Source of the DNA: Tsuneonella aeria
GTDB lineage: Bacteria > Pseudomonadota > Alphaproteobacteria > Sphingomonadales > Sphingomonadaceae
DNA length: 64,000 bases
Assembly (NCBI RefSeq): GCF_009827495.1
Contig: NZ_WTZA01000001.1
Span: forward strand, 434,001-498,000
Reading direction: 5' to 3'
The notes beneath the pieces are model-generated. The model was given only the letters and a program-made list of their open reading frames with translations, made no database searches and was not told the origin of the DNA. Positions 33,857-44,770 of the stretch are shown here, piece by piece. Each line of letters starts with the position of its first letter. Positions within the stretch are counted from its first letter, which is position 1. The translations under genes were made by a program, and so were the position numbers.

Positions 33857-34216
33857 TCATGAATTCTGGGCCGCGTCTTGTGGCGTTAGCGATGGGCGGG
33901 TTCCTGCCTCGGCCTCGCGACCCTCGGGGTCCGCGTCGTCCTCGCCATCGAAGAGCGAACCGATCGGATGCCGCGCGAACCACAGGACGATGGCAGCGAG
34001 CAGGGTGGCGATCACGCCCTTGTTGTTCTCCGCGACGGAAACGGCCTCGTCCAGGACGTCCGACGCGCCGTCGCCGATACGGTCGATCACGCGGCTGGAG
34101 AGCGACTGCGCCGCGTAGGTCGATCGCAGGTTAGCAATGTCGGCCGAGACCAGCGCTCTTGCCGCGTCGCGCATCATGCGATCTTCGCGGAGCTGCCGGG
34201 CGAGGTCCGTGCTCAT
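33857..34216 (-). CDS. Small single-span membrane protein of the yqj-like cluster
   Basis: A 119-residue protein: basic, helical N-terminal half, a hydrophobic segment at about 67-80 (GVIATLLAAIVLWF) and an acidic C-terminus. It occupies the YqjK-like position behind a YqjE-like protein. ATG 34216 overlaps the upstream stop (ATGA), so it is translationally coupled. The family cannot be named with confidence, and the function is unknown. Confidence 0.62.
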   Translation of the reverse strand: MSTDLARQLREDRMMRDAARALVSADIANLRSTYAAQSLSSRVIDRIGDGASDVLDEAVSVAENNKGVIATLLAAIVLWFARHPIGSLFDGEDDADPEGREAEAGTRPSLTPQDAAQNS

Positions 34217-34637
34217 ACCGCACCTTCACGGAAGGCGGACGAGATCGCGGCAAACCGCTTGCGTGCCGCGAGTGCCAGCAGGATACCGGCGACCAGCAGC
34301 ACGGCCACGACAATCGCGGTGGCCGCGAAGGCGCCCACTTTAGGGGTCAGTGCCAGGATCGATCCCAACACCAGCGCCACCAGCGCGAGATGAAGCAGGG
34401 CAGCGCCGGCCACGCCGTATATGGCACCGGACTTGCCGCGGTCGGCCGCGAATGCCGCCCGGCTTTTCTGGTACTGAAGTTCCGCTTCGAGATACGTGCG
34501 GCCGTCGGATAGCAGTGACGACACGTCCTCCGTGAGCGAGGGTCGCTCGCTCACGGGAACGCTATCCGCAGCGTCGTGCGACGTCGTGCCAAAACTGTCG
34601 GGTGCGTCGTTCAACTGCCCCTCCCGCGCCCGCGCGA

Positions 34638-34641
<4 letters not shown>
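34213..34641 (-). CDS. YqjE-like two-helix membrane protein (phage-holin-like superfamily)
   Basis: A 142-residue protein with two hydrophobic helices (about 73-98 and 102-125) after a charged region LEAELQYQKSRAAFAADRGK, the pattern of the YqjE or Holin-X superfamily. Despite that name nothing else here is phage-like. TTG 34641 overlaps the previous stop as TTGA; TTG 34614 has GGGAGGGG just before it and is an alternative start. No ATG is available at this end of the gene. Confidence 0.66.
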
Positions 34642-36744
<2,103 letters not shown>

Positions 36745-36862
36745 ATATCGACGGAGACCGCACGGCGGGCGATGGCGGTATTTGCGGCGCTCGCCGGGGC
36801 GGTTTAGGCAGCACCATCAATCCATCGTGCCGCTCTTGCGCGGCCAGCCGAAGGGACGCTGA

Positions 36863-38941
36863 ATGAAGACCCGCCTGATCGCCGCGCTGCTGCTCTCCGT
36901 CTCCGTGGTCGGGCTGGGACCGGTCGCATGCGATGTTCCCATACCCGGGATGGAAGCGGCTGCCGGGACGGAACTCGGCATCCGCAAGGACTGGATGGAT
37001 ATCACGGCCAAGCCCGGTGACGACTGGTATACCTATGCCAATGGCACCTGGCTCAAGACCGCCGAGATACCGGCGGACCGGTCGAACATCGGCGGTTTCT
37101 GGATCGCCGACCAGCAGACCGAAAAGAACCTCGAAACCCTGATCGCCGAAATCGTCGCGTCCGACCCGGAGCCGGGCAGCGATGCTGCGAAGGTGAAGAC
37201 GTTCTACCAGTCCTTCCTCGACACGGCGGCCATCGACGCCGCCGGGATGACGCCGATCAAGGCCGATCTCGACCGGTTTGGGGCCATCGGCGACAAGAAG
37301 CAGCTGGCGCAAGTGCTCGGCAGCCAGGTGCGCGCGGACGTCGATCCGCTCAACAATACGAATTTCGAGACCGAGAACCTGTTCGGCGTATTCGTTACCC
37401 AGGCGCTGAAGGGCGGGGAGGTGGTGCCATATATCCTTCAGGGCGGCCTGGGCCTTCCGGAGCGCGAGTACTACCTGTCCGCCGATCCCGAGATGGCAGC
37501 GATCCGCGCCGCCTATCTCGCGTACATCGCCGACGTGATGAAGGCGGCCGGCATCCCGGACGCGGAGGCGCGGGCCCAGCGTGTCTATGACCTGGAAATG
37601 AAGATCGCCCGGGCCCACGCCAGCCGGGAAGAAAGCGACGACTGGACGAAGGCGGCGACCTTGTGGACCCACGCCGACTTCGCGCGCCAAGCGCCTGGTC
37701 TGGACTGGCCGGCGTTCTTCGCGGGCGCACAGCTTGCCCCTTACCAGACCTTCGACGCCTACCACCCCGGGGCGATCACGGGCCTGTCACGGCTGGTTGC
37801 CAGCGAGCCGCTGGATGCGTGGAAGGATTGGCCCGCGTTCCACCAGGTCAACGCGCACAGCGACGTCCTGCCGAGCGCGATCGACAGGCTGCACTTCGAT
37901 TTCTACGGCAAGCGGCTTTCGGGGCAAGAGCAACAGCGCCCGCGGGAGAAGCGGGCGCTTGCTGCGCTCAACACCCACCTGGGCGATGCCATCGGCAAGC
38001 TCTATACCGAGCGGTTCTTCCCCGCGTCGGACAAGGCCGAAATCCAGGGCATGGTCGACAACATCAAGGCCGCTTTCGCAAAGCGCATCGATGCACTCGA
38101 CTGGATGGCGCCGGAAACGAAGGCCGAAGCGACCAGGAAGGTGGAGACGATGTCTGTCGGTGTCGGTTATCCCGATACCTGGACCGACTATTCGGCGCTC
38201 ACCATTCCCGATGGCAATCCTTATGCGGCGGTCACGGCGGCTGAGAAGGCCCGCTACACCGCGCAGCTCGCCAAGATCGGAAAGCCGCTCGACAAGGGCG
38301 AGTGGTGGATGAATGCGCAACTGGTGAACGCGGTCAACCTGCCGGTCCAGAATGCGCTGAACTCCCCTGCCGCCATCCTGCAACCGCCGTTCTTCGATCC
38401 GAAGGCGGATCCGGCTTACAACTACGGCGCGATCGGCGCGGTGATCGGGCACGAGGTGAGCCACAGCTTCGACAACAACGGCGCCGCGTTCGACGCCACG
38501 GGCGCCATGCGCAACTGGTGGACCGATGCCGACAAAGCCAGGTTTGAAGAGGCGGGCAGGGCGCTCGCCGCGCAGTACTCGCTTTACGAACCGTACCCGG
38601 GCCTCCGCGTGAAGGGGGACCTGACGCTGGGCGAGAACATCGCCGATCTGGCCGGCCTGCAAGCCGCCTATGATGCCTACCGCGCGTCACTCGGCGGCAA
38701 GGAAGCGCCGGTGATCGACGGGTTCACGGGCGACCAGCGCTTCTTCATCGCCTATGCCCAGGCCTGGGCCAGCAAGATGCGCGAGGAAGCGATGCGCCAG
38801 AGAATCGCGACCGACGGCCACGCGCCGGGCCAGTACCGCGCGCTGACCGTGCGCAACATCGATGCATGGTACGATGCCTTCGGCGTGAAGGAAGGCGACG
38901 CGCTGTACCTGCCCCCGGCGGAGCGGGTCTCCGTCTGGTAG
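36863..38941 (+). CDS. M13 family zinc metallopeptidase (neprilysin-like), exported
   Basis: A 692-residue exported peptidase of the neprilysin/PepO family, which cuts short peptides. The zinc site is complete: H530 and H534 with catalytic E531 in HEVSHSF, and the third ligand E591 in ENIADLAG. The PGDDWYTYANGTWL start of the domain and the CxxW-less C-terminal VSVW are typical. The N-terminal signal ends near residue 23 at PVACD, a poor lipobox, so it may be cleaved normally or lipidated. ATG 36863 has AAGGGA upstream. Confidence 0.93.
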   Translation: MKTRLIAALLLSVSVVGLGPVACDVPIPGMEAAAGTELGIRKDWMDITAKPGDDWYTYANGTWLKTAEIPADRSNIGGFWIADQQTEKNLETLIAEIVASDPEPGSDAAKVKTFYQSFLDTAAIDAAGMTPIKADLDRFGAIGDKKQLAQVLGSQVRADVDPLNNTNFETENLFGVFVTQALKGGEVVPYILQGGLGLPEREYYLSADPEMAAIRAAYLAYIADVMKAAGIPDAEARAQRVYDLEMKIARAHASREESDDWTKAATLWTHADFARQAPGLDWPAFFAGAQLAPYQTFDAYHPGAITGLSRLVASEPLDAWKDWPAFHQVNAHSDVLPSAIDRLHFDFYGKRLSGQEQQRPREKRALAALNTHLGDAIGKLYTERFFPASDKAEIQGMVDNIKAAFAKRIDALDWMAPETKAEATRKVETMSVGVGYPDTWTDYSALTIPDGNPYAAVTAAEKARYTAQLAKIGKPLDKGEWWMNAQLVNAVNLPVQNALNSPAAILQPPFFDPKADPAYNYGAIGAVIGHEVSHSFDNNGAAFDATGAMRNWWTDADKARFEEAGRALAAQYSLYEPYPGLRVKGDLTLGENIADLAGLQAAYDAYRASLGGKEAPVIDGFTGDQRFFIAYAQAWASKMREEAMRQRIATDGHAPGQYRALTVRNIDAWYDAFGVKEGDALYLPPAERVSVW

Positions 38942-38956
38942 CAGCTGGAGGGCGGA

Positions 38957-39271
38957 TCAGGCCTTGGCCTCTTCCGCCTCCACCTCGCGCTCGATCGCCT
39001 GCGCGACCGGTTCCAGCCGGTCCATGACCTTGCGATTCTTGGGGCTGAGCAGGTATTGCCACACCCCGTATGCGTTGATGAGCAGCAGCACGCCATTCAT
39101 CGCGGCGATGGGCATGGCTCCGCTGGTCAGGCCGGACACGATCCACGTTACGGAAACCATGCAGAACAGCACGAACCCCCAACCGGTCGCCTTGCGGCCC
39201 AGGTCGAGCGCGATCATGCCGGCCGCCAGCATCGTGCCGATTGCTGCGATCCATTCCAGCGGTCCGTTCAT
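38957..39271 (-). CDS. Three-helix membrane protein of unknown function
   Basis: A 104-residue inner-membrane protein with three hydrophobic helices (about 6-24, 30-48 and 53-73) and a charged C-terminal tail ending in Glu/Ala/Lys. GGGGGAG stands two bases before ATG 39271. It converges on the M13 peptidase with 15 bases between stops and lies 32 bases downstream of the aldo/keto reductase on the same strand. No family recognised. Confidence 0.68.
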   Translation of the reverse strand: MNGPLEWIAAIGTMLAAGMIALDLGRKATGWGFVLFCMVSVTWIVSGLTSGAMPIAAMNGVLLLINAYGVWQYLLSPKNRKVMDRLEPVAQAIEREVEAEEAKA

Positions 39272-39303
39272 CGCTCCCCCTTCAGGCCGGCATATGGGCC
39301 AAG

Positions 39304-40233
39304 TCAGGCCGCCGCCGCCGTCAGGCGGGTCAACTGTTCGTCCGTCAATTCGATCCGGGTGAATTCCAGCAGCTCGTGAAGTTGTTCCACCGTGCGCGCG
39401 CTGGCGATCGGCGCGGGGATGCCGGGTTGCCTGACAAGCCAGGCCAGCGCCACCGCAGAGTGCCCGGCGCCTGTCTCGGCCACGATATCGTCCATGACCG
39501 CCAGCATGGCTGGGCCGATACCCCCAGCCAGCTTGCGCACGCTGTTGCCACGCACCGATTTGTCGAAGTCAGCCTCGGTGCGATACTTGCCGGTGAGATA
39601 TCCCGAAGCGAGGCCGTAGAACGGCAGCATGACGAGGTCATTCTGCGTAACCGCGTGCTGGAGGTCCGGGCCGTAGGACGCGCGCGACACCAGGTTGTAT
39701 TCGTTCTGCAGCGCCGCGAAGCCGGCCGCGCCCGTTTCGCGGGCCTCCTCGAGCGCCGCGAGGAGCCGCTCGGCATCGAAGTTGGATGCGCCGACCGCCA
39801 GCGCCTTGCCCGAACGGACACTGCCGCCGAACGCGTCGACGATCTGCGCGATGGGCAGCTCCGGATAGTCCTTGTGCGCGTAATAGAGATCGACGCGGTC
39901 GGTCTGCAGGCGATTGAGCGATTCATCGAGCGATTGCAGCACGCGCGCCGGGTCGTACAATTCCGCGCCGCCGAGCATGCCGGTCTTGGTATGAAGGCGC
40001 ATGTCGTCGCGCACCCCGCGGCTGGCGAGCCATTCGCCGAGGACGGTTTCGGATTCGCCGCCCTTGTGGCCCGGCACCCAGGCCGAATATACGTCGGCCG
40101 TGTCGATCATCCGCCCGCCAGCCTCGTAAAACGCATCGAGCACGGCGAACGCCTCGTCACCCTTGGCGGTGTAGCCGAAGACATTGCCGCCGAGGACGAG
40201 CGGGATGCCGGCGATGAACGGGTGCGCGCTCAT
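39304..40233 (-). CDS. Aldo/keto reductase
   Basis: NADPH-dependent oxidoreductase of the AKR superfamily, 309 residues, substrate unknown. The catalytic tetrad is recognisable: Asp and Tyr in [11 protein letters not shown], Lys in LHTKTGM and His in LYYAHKDYP. The cofactor-binding region ASARTVEQL is near the C-terminus. ATG 40233 overlaps the ribH stop (ATGA), so it is made together with lumazine synthase; a link to riboflavin synthesis is only suggested by this. Confidence 0.87.
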   Translation of the reverse strand: MSAHPFIAGIPLVLGGNVFGYTAKGDEAFAVLDAFYEAGGRMIDTADVYSAWVPGHKGGESETVLGEWLASRGVRDDMRLHTKTGMLGGAELYDPARVLQSLDESLNRLQTDRVDLYYAHKDYPELPIAQIVDAFGGSVRSGKALAVGASNFDAERLLAALEEARETGAAGFAALQNEYNLVSRASYGPDLQHAVTQNDLVMLPFYGLASGYLTGKYRTEADFDKSVRGNSVRKLAGGIGPAMLAVMDDIVAETGAGHSAVALAWLVRQPGIPAPIASARTVEQLHELLEFTRIELTDEQLTRLTAAAA

Positions 40234-40649
40234 GCGTATTGTTCCGTGATTGCGAGGAGCGCCATCGCGGCCTTGGCGGCCTCGCCCCCCTTGTCCTTCT
40301 GCGCGGGGTCGGCGCGGACAAGCGCCTGTTCCTCGTTCTCGACGGTCAGGATACCGTTGCCGACGGGGATGCCGTCCATCGTGAGCGCCATGACCCCGCG
40401 CGCGCTTTCGCCGGCGACGATCTCGAAATGGTAGGTCTCGCCCCGGATCACCACACCGATGGCAACGAAGCCATCGTACTTGCCGCTTTCAGCAACGGTC
40501 GCGATGGCTCCGGGAATCTCGAGCGCGCCGGGCACGATCATTACGTCGTATTCGTGCCCCGCGCGCGCCAGTTCCGCTCCGGCGCCGGCGACCAGCATGT
40601 CGTTGAGGTGGTCGTAGAACCGGGCTTCGACGATAAGGAAACGGGCCAA
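40230..40649 (-). CDS. ribH: 6,7-dimethyl-8-ribityllumazine synthase
   Basis: Penultimate step of riboflavin synthesis. The 139-residue protein has [31 protein letters not shown] and [14 protein letters not shown], the conserved lumazine synthase segments with the catalytic His near the last. The start is TTG 40649: AAGGAG lies eight bases before it, and longer frames would run into the tRNA gene. No other riboflavin gene is adjacent and no FMN riboswitch is visible, so this may be a second, unlinked synthase or the sole copy. Confidence 0.9.
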   Translation of the reverse strand: MARFLIVEARFYDHLNDMLVAGAGAELARAGHEYDVMIVPGALEIPGAIATVAESGKYDGFVAIGVVIRGETYHFEIVAGESARGVMALTMDGIPVGNGILTVENEEQALVRADPAQKDKGGEAAKAAMALLAITEQYA

Positions 40650-40707
40650 GCGCGATGCTCCTTCAGTGGTTCGGCAAGACGGTTCGCGAAGATCGCCGCC
40701 GGCAGCA

Positions 40708-40797
40708 TGGCGGACAGGGTGGGATTCGAACCCACGGTGAGCTTGCACCCACGGCGGTTTTCAAGACCGCTGCCTTAAACCACTCGGCCACCTGTCC
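40708..40797 (-). tRNA. tRNA-Ser (anticodon TGA)
   Basis: A 90-nt tRNA with the long variable arm of the serine type. The 7-bp acceptor stem GGACAGG (40797-40791) pairs with 40712-40718, the T arm contains GGTTCGAATCC, and the anticodon loop reads TCTTGAAAA with anticodon TGA. The discriminator base is G and the CCA end is encoded (40710-40708). It decodes UCA and other UCN codons. It lies 58 bases upstream of ribH. Confidence 0.96.
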
Positions 40798-40883
40798 TTG
40801 CAGCGGCGGCTAGCGCGCCAAGGCGTGCCTGTCATCCGGTGATTGCGATTTGCCCCGGCACTGTGGCTGTGCGAGTATGCGGC

Positions 40884-41891
40884 ATGCGCCTGAAACTGCT
40901 CGCCTTCCTCTCGCTCCTGATCGCCGCGCCCGTCTCCGCGCAGGACATGTCCTTCGATGCCTACCTGCAGACCCTGATCGCCCGCGCCCGCGCCGAAGGG
41001 GTGAGCGAGGCGACGATCCAGCGGATGACGTACGATCTCACGCCCAACAGCCGGGTTATCCAGCTCGATCGCGGGCAACCGGGCACGCCGAACACGAGCG
41101 GGCGGTATTCGCCGCTGCAAAGCTATCTCGACACGCACGTCGACGCCGCGCGCGTGAACGGCGGACGGCGCAATTACCAGGCGCTGGGCCCGCTCGCCGC
41201 GCAGATGGAGGCGCGATACGGCGTGCCGGCCAAGATGCTCGTCGCCATCTGGGGCCACGAGACGAATTACGGCAGCTACACAGGTGATTTCGACCTTGCC
41301 CGAAGCCTCGCCACGCTGGCCTGGGAAGGGCGCAGGCGGGACCTGTTCGCAACCGAGTTCGTCGATCTTCTCAAGATCGCCGACATGGGCGTCTCGCGCA
41401 GCACGCTGAAGGGCAGCTGGGCGGGCGCATTCGGGTATCCGCAGTTCCTGCCGAGCATCTATCTGCGGCTCGCCCAGGACGGCGACGGCGATGGCCGCCG
41501 CAATATCTGGAACAACCGGTCCGATACGCTCGCATCGATCGCGAACTATTTCCGCGACGCCGGCTGGCGGCGGGGGCAGCCGTGGGGCGTGCAGGCCAGC
41601 GTTCCGCCAGGTCTGGACTGGAGCGCTCTGCAATCGCGCACCAACGCCCCCGTCTGCGCGCCTGTGCACGGCCGTCACAGCCGCTGGAAAACAGTGAGCG
41701 AATGGCGCGCCCTTGGGGTACGGCCCCAGGCCTATCTGGGCGATACCGTCATGGCGACCTTGTTCCAGCCCGACGGTCCAGGAACGCGGGCATGGCTGCT
41801 GACCGCCAATTATCGCGTGATCCTGGAATACAACTGTTCCAACTACTACGCGATGAGCGTCGGCTTGCTGGCAGACGAGATTGCCCGCTGA
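40884..41891 (+). CDS. Lytic murein transglycosylase (MltB-like)
   Basis: Cleaves the peptidoglycan glycan chain with formation of 1,6-anhydromuramic acid. A signal peptide (MRLKLLAFLSLLIAAPVSAQ) directs it to the periplasm; there is no lipobox. The SLT_2 domain shows the catalytic Glu E126 in AIWGHETNYGSYTG, followed by GSWAGAFGYPQFLPS and DGDGDGRRNIWN. ATG 40884 starts the signal peptide directly. It is followed by a D,D-carboxypeptidase, so two peptidoglycan enzymes are adjacent. Confidence 0.92.
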   Translation: MRLKLLAFLSLLIAAPVSAQDMSFDAYLQTLIARARAEGVSEATIQRMTYDLTPNSRVIQLDRGQPGTPNTSGRYSPLQSYLDTHVDAARVNGGRRNYQALGPLAAQMEARYGVPAKMLVAIWGHETNYGSYTGDFDLARSLATLAWEGRRRDLFATEFVDLLKIADMGVSRSTLKGSWAGAFGYPQFLPSIYLRLAQDGDGDGRRNIWNNRSDTLASIANYFRDAGWRRGQPWGVQASVPPGLDWSALQSRTNAPVCAPVHGRHSRWKTVSEWRALGVRPQAYLGDTVMATLFQPDGPGTRAWLLTANYRVILEYNCSNYYAMSVGLLADEIAR

Positions 41892-41982
41892 CCATGCTCG
41901 GCGGCAAGGATCGTGGACAGGCCGCCGCGGCGCTCGCCAAGATGCCGGCCACTCGCTATAGCGCCGCGGTCCAAGCCATCGG

Positions 41983-43185
41983 TTGAACCGCCGTCCAGCA
42001 CGGCGGCGGGAGCGCTCCATCATTCGTTCGTCCAGTGCCCTGTTCGCCGCAATTGCCCTGACAAGCTCCGTGCAGGTCGCCAGCGCCGATTACCCTGCCG
42101 AGCCGCCCGTTTTCGCCCCGCCGCCGCCCGAAGTGCCCATCGCGATGATGGTCGACCTGTCTTCTGGCCAGACGCTCTACGCCCGGGAACCGGACCGGCG
42201 GTTCATGCCCGCATCGATCACCAAGGTGATGACCGCCTTCCTGGCGTTCGAGCTGATAGACAGCGGCCGGGTGGCGCCCGAACAGCTCATGCTCGTCAGC
42301 CCGGAATTGTGGACCGACTGGCACGGCGTCGGTTCGACGATGTTCCTCGAAAACAACCAGCGCGTCAGTGTCGATGCCCTGCTCCACGGCGTGACGACCG
42401 TCTCGGCCAACGACGGCGCGGCCGTATTGGGGGCGGGCATTGCCGGATCCCTGCCGAAATGGACAGCCATGATGAACGCGAAGGCGCGCGAGATCGGCAT
42501 GAACAACAGCCATTTCGGCACGCCTAACGGATGGATGGACGAAGGGCGCACGTTCGTGACCGCGCGGGACCTGGCGACGCTCGCCTCCGCCATGATCACC
42601 CGCCATCCCGACCTCTACGCGCGGTACTTCGGCAAGCGCACGCTCAAGTTCAACGGCTTCGAACAGCGCAACCACGATCCCGTGACAGGCGTGGTGCCCG
42701 GGGCCGACGGGATCAAGACGGGGTTCACCAACCAGGCCGGATATGGCTTCCTCGGCAGCGCGCAGCGCGATGGCCGGCGCCTCGTCATGGTCGTAGGCGG
42801 CGCGCCGACGTCGCGTATTCAGAAGCAGGCAAGCCGCGCATTCCTTGAGTGGGGATTCCAGTCCTTCACCGGCAAGCCCCTGTTCGCCAAGGGCGATGTT
42901 GTCGCCGCCGCGCAAGTCCAAGGCGGATCGAGCCGATCGGTCCCCCTCATCGCGCCGATCGACCTTGGCTACGATCTCCCCGCGGGTCAGACCGGCACGG
43001 TGCGCCTTCGCGTCCATTACGAAGGGCCGCTGCGCGCGCCGATCGCATTGGGCGAACAGGTGGCAGAGCTTGAAATCATCGCCGATGGCATGCGGCCGTC
43101 GCGCGTGCCCCTTGTCGCTGGCGAGGATGTGGAAAAGGCCAACATCGGCCACCGGCTCCTCAACGGCGTCGCCGGCCTGATATGA
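41983..43185 (+). CDS. dac: D-alanyl-D-alanine carboxypeptidase (S11, penicillin-binding protein)
   Basis: Trims the terminal D-Ala from peptidoglycan pentapeptides. All three active-site motifs are present: S78-x-x-K81 (SITK), S141-x-N143 (SAN) and K245-T246-G247. An arginine-rich signal peptide ends at VASA before residue 36. The start is TTG 41983, the only start that keeps the signal peptide; its ribosome-binding site is poor. The C-terminal beta domain lacks an obvious membrane anchor helix. It overlaps tmk by ATGA and heads the run to tatD. Confidence 0.92.
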   Translation: MNRRPARRRERSIIRSSSALFAAIALTSSVQVASADYPAEPPVFAPPPPEVPIAMMVDLSSGQTLYAREPDRRFMPASITKVMTAFLAFELIDSGRVAPEQLMLVSPELWTDWHGVGSTMFLENNQRVSVDALLHGVTTVSANDGAAVLGAGIAGSLPKWTAMMNAKAREIGMNNSHFGTPNGWMDEGRTFVTARDLATLASAMITRHPDLYARYFGKRTLKFNGFEQRNHDPVTGVVPGADGIKTGFTNQAGYGFLGSAQRDGRRLVMVVGGAPTSRIQKQASRAFLEWGFQSFTGKPLFAKGDVVAAAQVQGGSSRSVPLIAPIDLGYDLPAGQTGTVRLRVHYEGPLRAPIALGEQVAELEIIADGMRPSRVPLVAGEDVEKANIGHRLLNGVAGLI

Positions 43186-43817
43186 CAATCCGGGGCCGGT
43201 TCATCGCACTGGAAGGGGGGGAGGGCAGCGGCAAGTCCACGCAGACGCGGCTGCTTGCCCATGCGCTGGCCGAGCGCGGCATCGATGTCGACACGACGCG
43301 CGAGCCGGGTGGAACCCCGGGTGCGGAGGCTGTTCGCGCACTGTTGCTGGAGCCGCCGGGTGCCGGATGGGGGCCGGAGGCCGAGGCCCTGCTGTTCGCC
43401 GCGGCGCGCGCGGACCACGTTGCCCAGCGCATCCGACCGGCGCTGGCGGCAGGGCGCTGGGTGATCTGCGACCGCTTCGTCGATTCGAGCCGCGCCTACC
43501 AGGGCGGGGCAGGGGGCGTGGGGGACGATGCCGTGCGCGCGCTTCACGCCATCGGCAGCGGCGGCCTGCGCCCCGATCTAACGATACTCATCACCGTCGA
43601 TCCGGCGGAGGCGGCCGCGCGGATCCAGCGGCGCGACGAGGGCGCCGCGGACGCGATCGGGGGGCGGGATGCCGCTTATCACGCCGCGGTGGCATTCGCC
43701 TTCGCCCGCATGGCCGTGGACGATCCCCGGGGATTCGCCGTGATCGACGGCAACGGCCCTGCAGAGGACGTTCTGGCCCGCGTCCTCGCCGAAGTGGACC
43801 GGCGCCTGTGCCACTGA
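43182..43817 (+). CDS. tmk: Thymidylate kinase
   Basis: Phosphorylates dTMP to dTDP. The P-loop EGGEGSGKST is at 11-20, the DR[YF] motif appears as CDRFVDSSRAYQG, and the lid region follows. The 211 residues are standard. It starts in the stop of the carboxypeptidase and its end is overlapped by holB. A tmk-holB-metG-tatD order is common in proteobacteria. Confidence 0.96.
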   Translation: MTIRGRFIALEGGEGSGKSTQTRLLAHALAERGIDVDTTREPGGTPGAEAVRALLLEPPGAGWGPEAEALLFAAARADHVAQRIRPALAAGRWVICDRFVDSSRAYQGGAGGVGDDAVRALHAIGSGGLRPDLTILITVDPAEAAARIQRRDEGAADAIGGRDAAYHAAVAFAFARMAVDDPRGFAVIDGNGPAEDVLARVLAEVDRRLCH

Positions 43818-44770
43818 TAGGGCATGAGCCCGCCTGGGCGGAATGGCGCGATGCGATCGCAGGCGGCCGGATGCATCATGCCTGGTTGCTGGCGGGCAAG
43901 CGCGGACTGGGAAAAGGCATATTCGCGCGTGACGCCGCGCGTGAAATGGTCGCCGAGCCGGGCGTTCCGCAGCCCGAAGGCATGCACCCCGACGTGATCG
44001 TGCTCTCCCACCCGCCCAGGGACGAGAAGGAAGAGCGCAAGCGTGAGGCTGGCGAGCCCTACGAACGCAAGCGCAACATCCCTGTCGATTCGATCCGGGC
44101 CATGCAGAAGCGCCTGACCACGCGGCCTACGCTGGGCAGCCGCAGGGTGGTCATTATCGATCCATCCGACGACATGGAAAAGGGCGCGTCCAACGCGCTG
44201 CTGAAAAGCCTGGAGGAGCCGCCCGCCGGCACGTTCTTCATGCTTGTCGCGCATCGCCCGGCGCGGTTGTTGCCGACCATCAGGTCGCGTTGCCGCACGC
44301 TGCGCTTCGCGCCGATACCCGACCAAGCGATCGACCGGTTGCTGATGGAGGAAGCGCCGGAGGCCGATGCTGCCGCCCGTGCCGCTGCCGTCGCTGCCGC
44401 TGGCGGATCCCCCGGTGCGGCGTTCGGATTCCTGAGCCAGAAGCTCGGGGTGCTCGACACCCTCATGCAGAAGATCGTGGCGGAGGGCGACGCGGATTTT
44501 GCGCTGCGCGGCCAGCTTGCCGCGGCGATCGGCCCGCGCCCGGACCGCGACCGCATGGCAGCGACGATCGAGCTTGCCCGTGCGCGCGTCGCCTCGATGG
44601 CACCCGGCGCGCCGCGCAGCGCGATCCCCGCGGTGGCGGATGCGCACGCGGACCTCGTGAATCTCGCTGCGCAGGCGCCGATCTACAATTTCGATCCCGG
44701 CTTGCTGGCCATGCAAATCGGCGGGTTGCTCGCCTCGGTCGCCCCGGCTAGCGAACGGGGCAATGGCTGA
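43808..44770 (+). CDS. holB: DNA polymerase III delta' subunit
   Basis: Clamp-loader subunit of the replicative polymerase. GTG 43808 overlaps tmk by 10 bases and begins PLIGHEPAWAEWRDAI, the usual start for the group. The degenerate P-loop AGKRGLGKGIFA and the SRC-like motif RSRCRTLRF are visible; delta' does not hydrolyse ATP. The typical zinc cysteines are missing, which is common in alphaproteobacteria. At 320 aa it is normal. Its last codons overlap metG. Confidence 0.9.
   Translation: MPLIGHEPAWAEWRDAIAGGRMHHAWLLAGKRGLGKGIFARDAAREMVAEPGVPQPEGMHPDVIVLSHPPRDEKEERKREAGEPYERKRNIPVDSIRAMQKRLTTRPTLGSRRVVIIDPSDDMEKGASNALLKSLEEPPAGTFFMLVAHRPARLLPTIRSRCRTLRFAPIPDQAIDRLLMEEAPEADAAARAAAVAAAGGSPGAAFGFLSQKLGVLDTLMQKIVAEGDADFALRGQLAAAIGPRPDRDRMAATIELARARVASMAPGAPRSAIPAVADAHADLVNLAAQAPIYNFDPGLLAMQIGGLLASVAPASERGNG

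Noticed and set aside
40650..40707. FMN riboswitch before ribH
   Set aside because: Only 58 bases lie between tRNA-Ser and ribH, too short for the RFN element, and no conserved box was seen.
40708..40797. tRNA-Ser as integration site for a genomic island
   Set aside because: The genes on both sides are core metabolism with normal composition, and no duplicated tRNA 3' end was seen.
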